From: Pleurodeles waltl
Taxonomy: Eukaryota > Chordata > Amphibia > Caudata > Salamandridae
DNA length: 64,000 nt
Direction of reading: 5' to 3'
Assembly: GCF_031143425.1 (NCBI RefSeq)
Contig: NC_090439.1
Coordinates: forward strand, 352,030,027-352,094,026
The notes beneath the pieces are model-generated. The model worked only from the letters and a program-made list of their open reading frames with translations. It did not search any database and had not been told where the DNA came from. The position numbers were made by a program, and so were the translations under genes. Below are positions 1 through 10,631 of this stretch, piece by piece (position 1 is the stretch's first letter; every line of letters starts with the position of its first letter).

Positions 1-918
1 AAATACTCATGGGCTGAGCAATGAGGTTGCCAGCGGTGCCTGCAAATGCACTTGTGAGCATTACAGATGCTATGGTGTTGGACTACTGCAAAGGTCTGGC
101 TGATGTGGTTCACTCTTTCTTTCAGCAGGTGGAAGCCACCACATTACCACTGATCCAAGATCAAGGACATACCCTAAGGGCGAGTGACTGGATTGTGGTT
201 CGGAAACACGTACGGAAGACGTGTTTGAGCCTCGCTGGAAAGGCCTGTTTCAGGTAGTTCTGGTTACTACCACAGCTGTGAAGTGTGCTGGAGTTCCAAA
301 CTGGATCCATGCTAGCCACACAAAGAAAGTGGCATGTCCTTTGGACGATGAAGAAGAGTTGTTGAGAGTACCAACAACGACCACAAAATCCTCAGAGCCG
401 GAAAGGGAAGAAAGAGAAACTGAGCACGTTGAGGACGGTTCAGTCACCCCTGTGAGAGACAGAAGGGTGACAGTAAGACAATCTCAATTGATGCAACAGG
501 AGAATCTAGTCAGAAGGGGACTCTCCCAGAAGTAGATGAATTTGAGAGACAAACAGAGCAAACGCCAGACCCCGAGGGGGAAGGAGTTGAGGCCGATCAA
601 AGCCAATATGATCTGACTCCCCTTGAACTGGTTGCAGACCTGTCAAGAGAAAATCCTGCAGAGCAAGAAGAAGTTTCAAGTTCAACACTGAAAAGAACAT
701 TGACAAAGGGCCCACTGAAAGAAGATAAGTGGCCGGAGTGAAAAGCAAAGAAAAAGGAAGCAGTTGTTGAAACAACAATCGAGGAAAAAGTAGATACAAC
801 AAGGAGAGAAGATCTGAGTGAAGGAGAGTTGCAGGATGATAGAAAGTTGAAAAGAAAGCGAATAGCAAGTCGAAGATACGCATGTCCTGAATGGGCGAAT
901 GCAACTACAAGTGAATGA
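1..918 (+). pseudogene. pol: ERV pol, integrase C-terminal part, frameshifted
   Basis: This is the 3' end of a retroviral pol gene on the + strand. Positions 1 to about 225 (frame 3) carry the end of the integrase core and the start of the C-terminal domain. The frame then shifts and 221-535 (frame 2) continues with the basic SH3-like segment containing WKG and WIHASH, typical of gamma/epsilon-type integrases. A second shift near 450-500 moves the reading into frame 1, which runs to a stop at 916-918 with an internal TGA near 739. The last 190 or so codons are very rich in Glu, Lys and Thr and end in a basic KRKR stretch, an unusually long charged tail. It is a decayed endogenous copy, and its 5' part lies outside the window. 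Confidence 0.8.
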
Positions 919-1233
919 CTGAAATAATTTTTGTCTTTTTGTTTTGATCGAGACATTCCAGGTAAAAATGTTGGCACTTGAAGGAAAGTAACAAACTGAA
1001 CTGTTGAGACAAATTGAGAAAAGTGCAAAGGGAAAAGAGTCTGTTGAAAGCAACTGGAAAATAATTTGAAAACCTGATTTGACAAGATAACCTGACTTAA
1101 CAAGCTGCTAAGCCAATTTTGAGAAAGTTACCAATTTTTGACAAAGGATCCTGGAAGTGAGACTGAAAGCTGTAAATAACTGCTGAAAGAAGATTTTTTT
1201 TTTTATCATGCTGCATACTTTCTAAATATTTCT

Positions 1234-1258
1234 TCTACTTTCTGATTCTTTACAGATC
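1234..1258 (+). promoter_or_regulatory. probable env splice acceptor
   Basis: A pyrimidine-rich run (TTTCTTCTACTTTCTG) followed by TTCTTTACAG lies directly before the env leader ATG at 1259. This is where the acceptor of a subgenomic env mRNA would be. The stretch from 919 to 1233 has no recognisable coding content. Confidence 0.6.
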
Positions 1259-2114
1259 ATGAGTAACATTAGTCAAGAGGGTAGGAAGAACAGGTGCTGT
1301 AAATACCTGAGAATTGGTTTGGCAATTGTATGTGTGATATTGTGTGTGATATTGATTGTGGGTATGACTGTTCTTGAGAAGAATTAAGACATCCATGCTT
1401 CAGCATTAGAGACAACTACTGCATTAACAGCGATTGTGAAGTTTAGGCTAGATGAGAAGTATCTGCATGTAGATAATGCCCAAGGGGAACTTTCTTCTAA
1501 TGTCTTCTATCGCTTATTGAGTGAATATGTTGAGACAATGGATGCAAATAATTGTTTTGTGTGTACACAGATTCCTTCATCAGTTGAAGAAGGAGTTACC
1601 TTTCATAGTTTGCCTCTTACTTATGGGATAAGCTATAGTATGTTACTAACAAGATTCTATAACCAGGAGTATATTCAGTACATTTACTCCAACCACGATG
1701 TGGTATTTTTGTTTGTCCCCATAAATTGGTACCTGAGTAGAGTAGCTAAGGATAATGACATATTATTAGTTAGCTGTTTCTTTGAACCTCCATTAACTTT
1801 GGCACAGCTTATGCACACCGTAACAATTTGATATGCTTGCTTACACCTTTAGAGAAGAGCCTCTTGGATCACACAGATAATAGGAGAAAGGCATTGAAGG
1901 AGAAATTAGAAAAAGGCTTAGAGAAAAGGACTTTTAGGAATGATTATGCTTATAGTGCAATAAAAACACATGGAAATTAGCTTTAGATCTGCAACATGTA
2001 GGGAAGCTTTGTGTGTGTATAGACCTAAATCTCACACTTTATTTGTGGGAACCAGTGAATGTAGACATGTGTTTTTGTTTCAGAGTAAATGGACGTTTAT
2101 GTTCAATGGACAGG
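1259..2114 (+). pseudogene. env: ERV env, leader and 5' surface-subunit part
   Basis: An ATG right after the splice acceptor opens a 42-codon reading frame to 1387 with a basic N-terminus and a strongly hydrophobic Val/Ile/Cys stretch, as in a long retroviral Env signal peptide. After a stop, 1436-1831 reads as a surface-subunit fragment of 131 residues. It contains a CFVC motif (CXXC type), which in gamma-type envelopes takes part in the disulfide link to the transmembrane subunit. 1832-2114 is more decayed. The gene is cut at 2114 by the retrotransposon at 2115-11865 and resumes at 11871. Call based on motif, position and neighbours. Confidence 0.75.
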
Positions 2115-2355
2115 TGTAGGAGGCTGGCCTGGCTTGTAGTGGGTACCAAGGGGTACTTACACTCTGTACCAGGTCCAGTTATCCCTTGTTAGTGTAGAAG
2201 AGGTATTTCTAGCAGCTTAGGCTGGTAAAAGGTAGCTATAGCAGAGCAGCTTAGGCTGAACTAGGAGACATGCAAAGCTCCTACTATACCACTGGTGTCA
2301 TATGCACAATATCATAAGAAAACACAATACACAGATATACTAAAAATAAAGGTAC

Positions 2356-2361
2356 TTTATT
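2356..2361 (-). terminator. poly(A) signal in the LTR
   Basis: AATAAA on the minus strand, about 240 bp from the LTR's sense 3' end. The surroundings are palindromic and also give AATAAA on the + strand at 2345-2350. The same motif recurs in the related solo LTRs. Confidence 0.55.
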
Positions 2362-4371
2362 TTTATGACAATATGCCAAAAGTATCTCAGTGAGTACCCT
2401 CAGTATGAGGATAGCAAATATACACAAGATATATGTACACAATATCAAAAATATGCAGTAATAGCAAAAGGAAGTAATGCAAGCAATGTAGAATTACAGT
2501 AGATTGCAATAGGAGCACATAGGTACAGGGGCAACACAAACCATATACTCTAGAAATGGAATGCGAAGCACGAATGGACCCCAAACCTATGTGAGCTTGT
2601 AGAGGGTCGCTGGGACTGTAAGAAAACAGTGAGGGTTAGAAAAATAGCCCACCCCAAGACCCTGAAAAATAGGTGTAAAGTGCACCTATATTCCCCAGAG
2701 AGCACAGAAGTCGTGATAGGGGAATTCTGCAATGAAGACCAACACCAGCAATGCAACCAAAGTGGATTTCCGGATGAGAGTACCTGTGGAACAAGGGGAC
2801 CCAGTCCAAGAGTCGCGACAAAGTCGAGATTGGGCAGATGCCCACGAAATGCCAGCTGAGGGTGCAAAGAAGCTGCCACCGGATGGTAGAAGCTGTGGAT
2901 TCTGCAAGAACGAAGAGGACTAGGAACTTCCCCTTTGGAGGATGGATGTCCCACGTCGGGAAGAAGCTTGCAGAGGTGTTCCCACGCAGAAAGACCGCAA
3001 ACAAGCCTTGCTAGCTGCAAGGGTCGCGGTTAGGGATTTTGGATGCTGCTGTGGCCCAGGAGGGACCAGGATGTCGCCAATTGCGTGAGGAGACAGAGGG
3101 GGTGCCCAGCAAGATAAGAAGCCCTCACAGAAGCAGGCAGCACCCACAGAAGTGCCGGAACAGGCACTACGAAGAGGAGTGAACCGGAGCTCACCCGAAG
3201 TCACAAAAGGAGATCCCACGACGCCGGAGGACAACTCAGGAGGTTGTGCACTGCAGGTTAGAGTGTCGGGGACCCAGGCTTGGCTGTGCACAAAGTAAAT
3301 CCTGGAAGAGTGCACAGGAGCCGGAGCAACTGCAAATCACGCGGTACCCAGCAATGCAGTCTAGCGTGGGGAGGCAAGGACTTACCTCCACCAAACTTGG
3401 ACTGAAGAGTCACTGGACTGTGGGAGTCACTTGGACAGAGTTGCTGAGTTCCAGGGACCACGCTCATCGTGCTGAGAGGGGACCCAGAGGACCGGTGATG
3501 CAGTTCTTTTGGTGCCTGCGGTTGCATGGGGAGGATTCCGTTGTCCCACAGGAGATTTCTTTGGAGCTTCTAGTGCAGAGAGGAGGCAGACTACCCCCAC
3601 AGCATGCACCACCAGGAAAACAGTCGAGAAGGCGGCAGGATCAGCGATACAAGGTTGCAGTAGTCGACTTTGCTACTTTGTTGCGATTTTGCAGCCGTCC
3701 TGAGCAGTCAGCGGTCGATTCCTTGGCAGAAGGTGAAGAGAGAGATGCAGAGGAACTCTGATGAGCTCTTGCATTCATTATCTAAAGAATTCCCCACAGC
3801 AGAGACCCTAAATAGCCAGAAAAGGAGGTTTGGCTACCTAGGAAGGAGGATAGGCTAGCAACACAGGTAAGAGCCTATCAGGAGGAGTCTCTGACGTCAC
3901 CTGCTGGCACTGGCCACTCAGAGCAGTCCAGTGTGCCAGCAGCACCTCTGTTTCCAAGATGGCAGAGGTCTGGAGCACACTGGAGGAGCTCTGGGCACCT
4001 CCCCTGGGAGGTGCAGGTCAGGGGAGTGGTCACTCCCCTTTCCTTTGTCCAGTTTCACGCCAGAGCAGGGCTGGGGGATCCCTGAACCGGTGTAGACTGG
4101 CTTATGCAGAGATGGGCACCATCTGTGCCCATCAAAGCATTTCCAGAGGCTGGGGGAGGCTACTCCTCCCCAGCCCTGACACCTTTTTCCAAAGGGAGAG
4201 GGTGTAACACCCTCTCTCTGAGGAAGTCCTTTGTTCTGCTTTCCTTGGCCAGGCCTGGCTGGACCCCAGGAGGGCAGAAACCTGTCTGAGTGGTTGGCAG
4301 CAGCAGCAGCTGCAGTGAAACCCCGGGAAAGGTAGTTTGGCAGTACCCAGGTCTGTGCTAGAGACTCAGGG

Positions 4372-4428
4372 GATCATGGAATTGTCTCCCCAATGCCAGA
4401 ATGGCATTGGGGTGACAATTCCATGATC
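4372..4428. repeat. conserved 27-bp-stem hairpin in the LTR
   Basis: Near-perfect inverted repeat: 27-bp arms with one mismatch around a 3-bp GAA loop, starting GATCATGGAATTG and ending CAATTCCATGATC. The same structure occurs at 10404-10460 and, with paired base changes, at 13444-13497. Confidence 0.85.
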
Positions 4429-5199
4429 TTAGACATGTTACATGGCCATGTTCAGAGTTACCATTGTGATGCTGTACATAGGTAGTGACCTATGTACAGT
4501 GCACGCGTGTAATGGTGTCCCCTCACTCACAAAGTCCGGGGAATTTGCCCTGAACGATGTGGGGGCACCTTGGCTAGTGCCAGGGTGTCCACACACTAAG
4601 TAACTTAGCACCCAACCTTTACCAGGTAAAGGTTAGACATATAGGTGACTTATAAGTTACTTAAGTGCAGTGGTAAATGGCTGTGAAATAAAGTGGACGT
4701 TATTTCACTCAGGCTGCAGTGGCAGGCCTGTGTAAGAATTGTCAGAGCTCCCTATGGTTGGCAAAAGAAATGTTGCAGCCCATAGGGATTTCCTGGAACC
4801 CCAATACCCTGGGTACCTCAGTACCATATACTAGGGAATTATAAGGGTGTTCCAGTATGCCAATGTGAATTGGTGAAATTGGTCACTAGCCTGTTATTGA
4901 CAATTTAGAAAGCAGAGAGAGCATAACCACTGAGGTTCTGGTTAGCAGAGCCTCAGTGAGACAGTTAGGCATCACACAGGGAACACATACATATAGGTCA
5001 CAAACTCATGAGCACTGGGTTCCTGGCTAGCAGGGTCCCAGTGACACATAACAAACATACTGAAAACATAGGGTTTTCACTGTGAGCACTGGGCCCTGGC
5101 TAGCAGGATCCCAGTGAGACAGTGAAAACACCCTGACCTATACTCACAAACAGGCCAAAAGGGGGGGTAACAAGGCTAGAAAGAGGCTACTTTCTCCCC

Positions 5200-5210
5200 C
5201 CTCCCCCCAA
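5200..5210 (-). other. polypurine tract
   Basis: On the minus strand the run TTGGGGGGAGG lies immediately before the 3' LTR, where plus-strand DNA priming would occur. The G run continues into the first bases of the LTR, which have lost the expected TGTG. Confidence 0.65.
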
Positions 5211-5226
5211 ACGAAGGACAATAAGG

Positions 5227-6027
5227 CTAACCTTGGCCATTTGAGACTTTATTGTCTAAGTGGTGATAAGTAGAGAGTAGCTCTGCAATAGACTGGTTAC
5301 TCCCTTTATCTTCCACTATATGGTTACTTCCCTGTGGGGATGTAAACCACCCTGTTTGAAGTTTTTTAGCTAAGCAACAATGTGAGGATATATTTTCAGA
5401 GTTTCTATCAGTACGATTTAGTTTAGAGCAGTGGGAATTGTCCACTGGACCTATTTCTAGTGATGAGAATGCCAGACAGGGATGCTGTCTCAGTAAAGCC
5501 ATAGCTGGGCAAAAACCTTGTCCATATGGCTGGAAGAGAGAACAGGGATGCTGTTTCTCTTGATTTGGAGCAGGGCAGGGATGCTGTCCTATGAGCTCCA
5601 CACTAGGACAGGGTTGCTGTCCTAAGTGTTGTGAGGCAGTGCAGGGTTTCTGCACTAAAGTTTCTCTGGGTGGGTTGGAGGGATGCTCCATGTTAACTAA
5701 AATGGTGCTCTTTTTCTCACCAATATGAGTTATCCCACAGAGAGGTACTTCCACCTCAGGGAGTACAGCCATGCCGGCTGATGGTTCCCTTGGAACAGGT
5801 GCCACCCCAGGAGAGGTTTCTCCCACCACAGGCATGGTATCCTGAATGGCAGGGTGGTTAGGGGATACTGGGTTACCCTTTTTACCTGTTGTTGGAGAGG
5901 GATCCTGAGTTTTCAGGCCTTCTCTCCTTTGCTTTTTCATTTCAGTAGAAATGAGAGGGAACAATTCCTCAGGGATACCCAGCATGGCTGCCTGGGTATA
6001 AAACTCTACATCAGCCCAACCTGAGGC
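5227..6027 (-). pseudogene. downstream ORF with Cys repeats, after in-frame TAG
   Basis: This reads in the same frame as the protease, separated from it only by one amber stop at 6028-6030. From ATG 5985 it gives 252 residues. The first 30 resemble the linker that follows the protease in gypsy-type polyproteins (acidic, then a Lys/Arg cluster). Residues 112-177 are six exact 11-residue repeats with a Q-x-P-C core, and a further HCC cluster lies near residue 202. Where a reverse transcriptase should begin there is nothing like one; the frame simply stops near the polypurine tract. I do not recognise the repeat region and give no function. The TAG may be a mutation or, less likely, a readthrough site. 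Confidence 0.6.
5455..5652 (-). repeat. six in-frame 33-bp tandem repeats (Q-x-P-C motif)
   Basis: Six units of exactly 11 codons, with Cys at residues 115, 126, 137, 148, 159 and 170 of the ORF starting at 5985. Four of six units read QHPC or QQPC at the start; the others are QKPC and QGFC. Unit length is invariant while the other residues vary widely, so this is an old array that kept its frame. Confidence 0.85.
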
Positions 6028-6651
6028 CTATAGGTCATTACCTAAGAGACGGTCTACAGGTAAGCTAGGTGATACTGCCACCTGCTTAGGCCCAGTAACT
6101 CCACCCCAACTAAGCTGAACTATAGCTAAGGGAAGAAACTTAGTGGAGTTATGGACATCAATAATTTTATACTGTTGTCCAATTATGTGTTGTTCAGGAG
6201 CCACTAGGTTTTCAGTCACCAAAGTGATACTGGCACCTGTGTCCCTGTAGGCCTGGGCCTCAACACCATTTATTGAAACTGTCTGCCTGTACTTTTCCAT
6301 TGTAAGGGGACAAGCAGCCAGTGTGGCAAGGCCAATGCCACTAGGTGTGACAGAAACTGTCTTGGGACTGACTACCCCAGTTTCTATGATGGGCACATAA
6401 GTGAACCCAACTACACCCTTAGCTTGACTGCTGCCAGCAGTCCCACCACTATTACCACTACTGCTAAGGGCACTAGAGCTTGATGTATTAGTGGTGGTAG
6501 GCTCAGGGGGTTTACCTGGACAGGACTTATCCCCTGGCCTATGGCCTCTATTTTTACACACAAAGCACCAAGGCTTTTTAATGTGTGTAGGTTGTGGAGA
6601 AGAAGATGAAGAATTTGTTTTATCCCCACCCCCTGAAGAGTGTTTAGGATT
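6028..6651 (-). pseudogene. nucleocapsid zinc knuckle and retropepsin
   Basis: A frame shared with the capsid but separated from it by one TAA at 6652-6654. After a Ser/Gly/Thr-rich linker it has a knuckle CFVC-KNRG-H-RPGDKS-C, spacing CX2CX4HX6C rather than the usual CX2CX4HX4C, at about 6520-6580. After about 60 residues of low-complexity linker comes an aspartic protease with the active-site triplet in DTGA (about 6230) and a closing LLGNDL like the ILG/LLG strand of retropepsins. It would process Gag in the particle. The protease core itself has no stop. Confidence 0.82.
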
Positions 6652-7243
6652 TTAAGAAGGATCTTTGGTTTTACCCTTATCCCCATGCTTATCCTGAGAT
6701 TTCTCACCATCTTTCTTCTTGCCATCCTTGTCACCACCTGCATGAACTTTTCTGTTCACTCTTGTTCTGACCCATTTGTCTGCCTTCTTTCCCCATTCTT
6801 GGGGAGAGGTCAGATCTGAGTCCACTAGATATTGGTGTAACAAATCAGACACACAGTTATTCAGAATATGCTCTCTCAGGATCCGATTATACAGGCTTTC
6901 ATAGTCAGAAACTTTACTGCCATGTAACCACCCCTCCAAGGCCTTCACTGCATAGTCAACAAAGTCTACCCAGTCTTGTGAGGACTCTTTTCTGGTTTCT
7001 CTGAACTTAATCCTGTATTGTTCAGTGGTTAAGCCAAATCCATCCAAGAGTACATTCTTCAAAACTGTAAAATTACTGGCATCACTTTCCTTAACAGTAA
7101 GGAGCCTATCCCTACCCTTTCCACTGAAAGATGGCCATAGGATAGCAGCCCACTGCCTTTGAGGGACCCCCTGTACAACACAGGCCCTCTCAAGAGCAGC
7201 AAACCACTTGTTAATGTCATCCCCCTCCTTGTAAAGGGAACTA
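6652..7243 (-). pseudogene. gag: Gag capsid, SCAN-like C-terminal domain
   Basis: In the frame starting near 7243 (one shift from the ATG-proximal frame) a capsid-like region begins with a hydrophobic segment around WFAALERA, followed by a helical domain with FRETRKES, then a long helix ending near the paired DLTSPQEW and a Trp-rich helix. The order of helices resembles the SCAN domain, which descends from the capsid C-terminal domain of Gmr1-like gypsy elements. It then becomes a very Lys/Asp/Gly-rich tail, probably RNA-binding, ending at a TAA. The SCAN-like call is by eye; profile comparison would settle it. Confidence 0.68.
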
Positions 7244-7874
7244 TCTTATGCAGATTCCTAGAATCATGCTCTTTTACAGGATTACTATCTGTAATACTGC
7301 TGCTGCCACCATGGGGTCTAAACCCCAACCTCTGTCTTTCTTTTTCTAAGTCTAAGGATTCCCTGTCTAGAGCCAGCTGTTGCTGTTTAAGCTTCAGCCT
7401 GGACTCTTCCACTCTCAATCTATTGAGCTCCCTTTCTAACATTCTGTCATCAGGGTGGGTGGGTTGGGCATGCTTTGACACAGAAGAATGATGTGAATGA
7501 ACAGAAGGAGACCTGTCCCTAACAGTTGCCACCCTAACAACCTGGCCTAAAGGAATGACATCCCTACTGTGATGAGAGCTCACATTAGTACCAGTTATGC
7601 TAGGTGGTCTGCTAAGGGGCAAGTTGGAAAGAATACCATCTAACATTCTTGCTGGGGCTGCCCCAGAATCAGAGTGTGAACCATCTCCTAACTTCTCAAC
7701 AGATGTGCCAGCTAAGGTCTTATCATTTTCAATGAGAATGTTAATCAACAATTCTCTAGAGGGATTCTTCCCTACCCATAAACCTCTATCAATGCAGAGA
7801 CTCCTTACACCTTTCCAGCTAAGGTGGTCATAAGCAGAGCTGACCAGATCAAGAGTAGGACCTGTACCAGACAT
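7244..7874 (-). pseudogene. gag: Gag N-terminal region with coiled coil
   Basis: Opens with ATG at 7872-7874 (MSGTGP). The first 55 residues contain a compact helix-rich segment (LSWKGVRSLCIDRGL) resembling the small N-terminal motif common in these amphibian and fish Gags. A Ser/His-rich linker follows, then about residues 140-185 form a charged coiled coil (heptad Leu, many Glu/Arg/Gln). The frame is lost near 7243-7248, where one base change in length moves the reading to the capsid frame; the ORF's last 60 residues after that point are out of frame. Confidence 0.7.
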
Positions 7875-8145
7875 GATAGAAAAGGTTTAAGGGACAGAAA
7901 AAGAAAGAAAAGTTTCAGAACTTTATAAGGAAACAGAAAAAAAAACTTTTTCTACATTTTAGAAACTTTTAGAAAGTTTAGAGGTACTTTTAAGCACTTA
8001 TCAATAGAGTAAGAGAAGAAAAGCATAACTTTTTGGTTAGGTGTACATACACTGAACTTGTTTTGTATATAATTCTCTCATGAAAAGTACACAATGACAA
8101 AGTGGTAAGTAGTTACAAGTACTTATCCCACCGCTGCACAACCAA
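7875..8145 (-). promoter_or_regulatory. leader and primer-binding site (tRNA-Leu-like)
   Basis: One base after the 5' LTR, the minus strand reads TGGTTGTGCAGCGGTGGGA (8126-8144). Its complement ends in CCA and shares TCCCACCGCTGC with the 3' end of vertebrate tRNA-Leu(AAG), with a small length difference just before CCA. The remaining leader to the gag ATG is A/T-rich with no other feature seen. Confidence 0.55.
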
Positions 8146-10403
8146 TGTAGGAGGCTAGCTTGGCTTGTAGTGGGTACCAAGGGGTACTTACACTCTGTAC
8201 CAGGTCCAGTTATCCCTTATTAATGTAGAAGAGGTGTTTCTAGCAGCTTAGGCTGGTAGAAGGTAGCTATAGCAGAGCAGCTTAGGCTGAACTAGGAGAC
8301 ATGCAAAGCTCCTACTATACCACTGGTGTCATATGCACAATATCATAAGAAAACACAATACACAGATATACTAAAAATAAAGGTACTTTATTTTTATGGC
8401 AATATGCCAAAAGTATCTCAGTGAGTACCCTCAGTATGAGGATAGTAAATATACACAAGATATATGTACACAATATCAAAAATATGCAGTAATAGCAAAA
8501 GGAAGTAATGCAAGCAATGTAGAATTACAGTAGATTGCAATAGGAGCACATAGGTACAGGGGCAACACAAACCATATACTCTAGAAGTGGAATGCGAACC
8601 ACGAATGGACCCGAAACCTATGTGAGCTTGTAGAGTGTCGCTGGGACTGTAAGAAAACAGTGAGGGTTAGAAAAATAGCCCACCCCAAGACCCTGAAAAG
8701 TAGGTGTAAAGTGCACCTATATTCCCCAGAGAGCACAGAAGTCGTGATAGGGGAATTCTGCAAGGAAGACCAACACCAGCAATGCAACCAAAGTGGATTT
8801 CCGGACGAGAGTACCTGTGGAACAAGGGGACCCAGTCCAAGAGTCGCTACAAAGTCGAGATTGGGCAGATGCCCAGGAAATGCCAGCTGAGGGTGCAAAG
8901 AAGCTGCCACCGGATGGTAGAAGCTGTGGATTCTGCAAGAACAAAGAGGACTAGGAACTTCCCCTTTGGAGGATGGATGTCCCACGTCGTGAAGAAGCTT
9001 GCAGAGGTGTTCCCACGCAGAAAGACCTCAAACAAGCCTTGCTAGCTGCAAGGGTCGCGGTTAGGGTTTTCGGATGCTGCTGTGGCCCAGGAGGCACCAG
9101 GATGTCGCCAATTGCGTGAGGAGACAGAGGGGGCACCCAGCAAGATAGGGAGCCCTCACAGAATCAGGCAGCACCCGCAGAAGTGCCGGAACAGGCACTA
9201 CAAAGAGGAGTGAACTAGAGCTCACCCGAAGTCACAAAAGGAGATCCCACGACGCCGGAGGACTACTCAGGAGGTTGTGCACTTCAGGTTAGAGTGTCGG
9301 GGACCCAGGCTTGGCTGTGCACAAAGGAAATCCTGGAAGAGTGCACAGGAGCCGGAGCAGCTGCAAATCACGCGGTACCCAGCAATGCAGTCTAGCGTGG
9401 GGAGGCAAGGACTTACCTCCACCAAACTTGGACTGAAAAGTCACTGGACTGTGGGAGTCACTTGGACAGAGTTGCTGAATTCCAGGGTCCACGCTTGTTG
9501 TGCTGAGAGGGGACCCAGAGGACCGGTGATGCAGTTCTTTTGGTGCCTGCGGTTGCAGGGGGAGGATTCCGTCGTCCCACGGGAGATTTCTTCCGAGCTT
9601 CTAGTGCAGAGAGAAGGCAGACTATCCCCACAGCATGCACCACCAGGAAAACAGTCGAGAAGGCGGCAGGATCAGCGATACAAGGTTGCAGTAGTCATCT
9701 TTGCTACTTTGTTGCGGTTTTGCAGGCGTCCTGAGCAGTCAGCGGTCGATTCCTTGGCAGAAGGTGAAGAGAGAGATGCAGAGGAACTCTGATGAGCTCT
9801 TGCATTCGTTATCTAAAGAATTCCCCAAAGCACAGACCCTAAATAGCCAGAAAAGGAGGTTTGGCTACCTAGGAAGGAGGATAGGCTAGCAACACAGGTA
9901 AGAGCCTATCAGGAGGAGTCTCTGACGTCACCTGCTGGCACTGGCCACTCAGAGCAGTCCAGTGTGCCAGCAGCACCTCTGTTTCCAAGATGGCAGAGGT
10001 CTGGAGCACACTGGAGGAGCTCTGGGCACCTCCCCTGGGAGGTGCAGGTCAGGGGAGTGGTCACTCCCCTTTCCTTTGTCCAGTTTCACGCCAGAGCAGG
10101 GCTGGGGGATCCCTGAACCGGTGTAGACTGGCTTATGCAGAGATGGGCACCATCTGTGCCCATCAAAGCATTTCCAGAGGCTGGGGGAGGCTACTCCTCC
10201 CCAGCCCTGACACCTTTTTCCAAAGGGAGAGGGTGTAACACCCTCTCTCTGAGGAAGTCCTTTGTTCTGCCTTCCTGGGCCAGGCCTGGCTGGACCCCAG
10301 GAGGGCAGAAATCTGTCTGAGGGGTTGGCAGCAGCAGCAGCTGCAGTGAAACCCCGGGAAAGGTAGTTTGGCAGTACCCGGGTCTGTGCTAGAGACTCAG
10401 GGG

Positions 10404-10460
10404 GATCATGGAATTGTCTCCCCAATGCCAGAATGGCATTGGGGTGACAATTCCATGATC
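10404..10460. repeat. conserved LTR hairpin, second copy
   Basis: Same stem and loop as 4372-4428, including the same single T-T mismatch in the stem. Confidence 0.85.
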
Positions 10461-10631
10461 TTAGACATGTTACATGGCCATGTTCGGAGTTACCATTGTG
10501 ACGCTGTACATAAGTAGTGACCTATGTACAGTGCACGCGTGTAATGGTGTCCCCGCCTTCACAAAGTCCGGGGAATTTGCCCTGAACGATGTGGGGGCAC
10601 CTTGGCTAGTGCCAGGGTGTCCACACACTAA

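Larger units (their letters stand above)
2115..5199 (-). repeat. 3' LTR of the long-LTR retrotransposon
   Basis: 3,085 bp, beginning TGTAGGAGG on the + strand. Its other end should read TCTCACA as in the partner LTR, but here reads TCTCCCC, two substitutions that merge with the polypurine tract. It matches 8146-11865 along its whole length except that it lacks the MITE; the intact MITE target is at 4597-4599 (TAA). No conserved protein is encoded. Several open frames occur in both copies simply because the copies are nearly identical. Confidence 0.92.

Noticed and set aside
2550..3020. 156-residue frame on the LTR sense strand, also near 8581 and 15012
   Set aside because: DNA is similar among copies but the frames start, stop and shift differently, as in non-coding sequence.
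3246..3761. 171-residue frame repeated almost identically at 9277-9792
   Set aside because: It is antisense within the two LTRs of one element; identity reflects LTR duplication. The related LTRs at 12790 and 36279 do not keep the frame.
5455..5652. Regular 33-bp repeats considered as a CRISPR-like array
   Set aside because: Units are contiguous without spacers and lie in a vertebrate retrotransposon ORF.
8126..8144. tRNA-like sequence considered as a tRNA gene
   Set aside because: Only the last 17-19 bases match, in primer-binding position; no cloverleaf.
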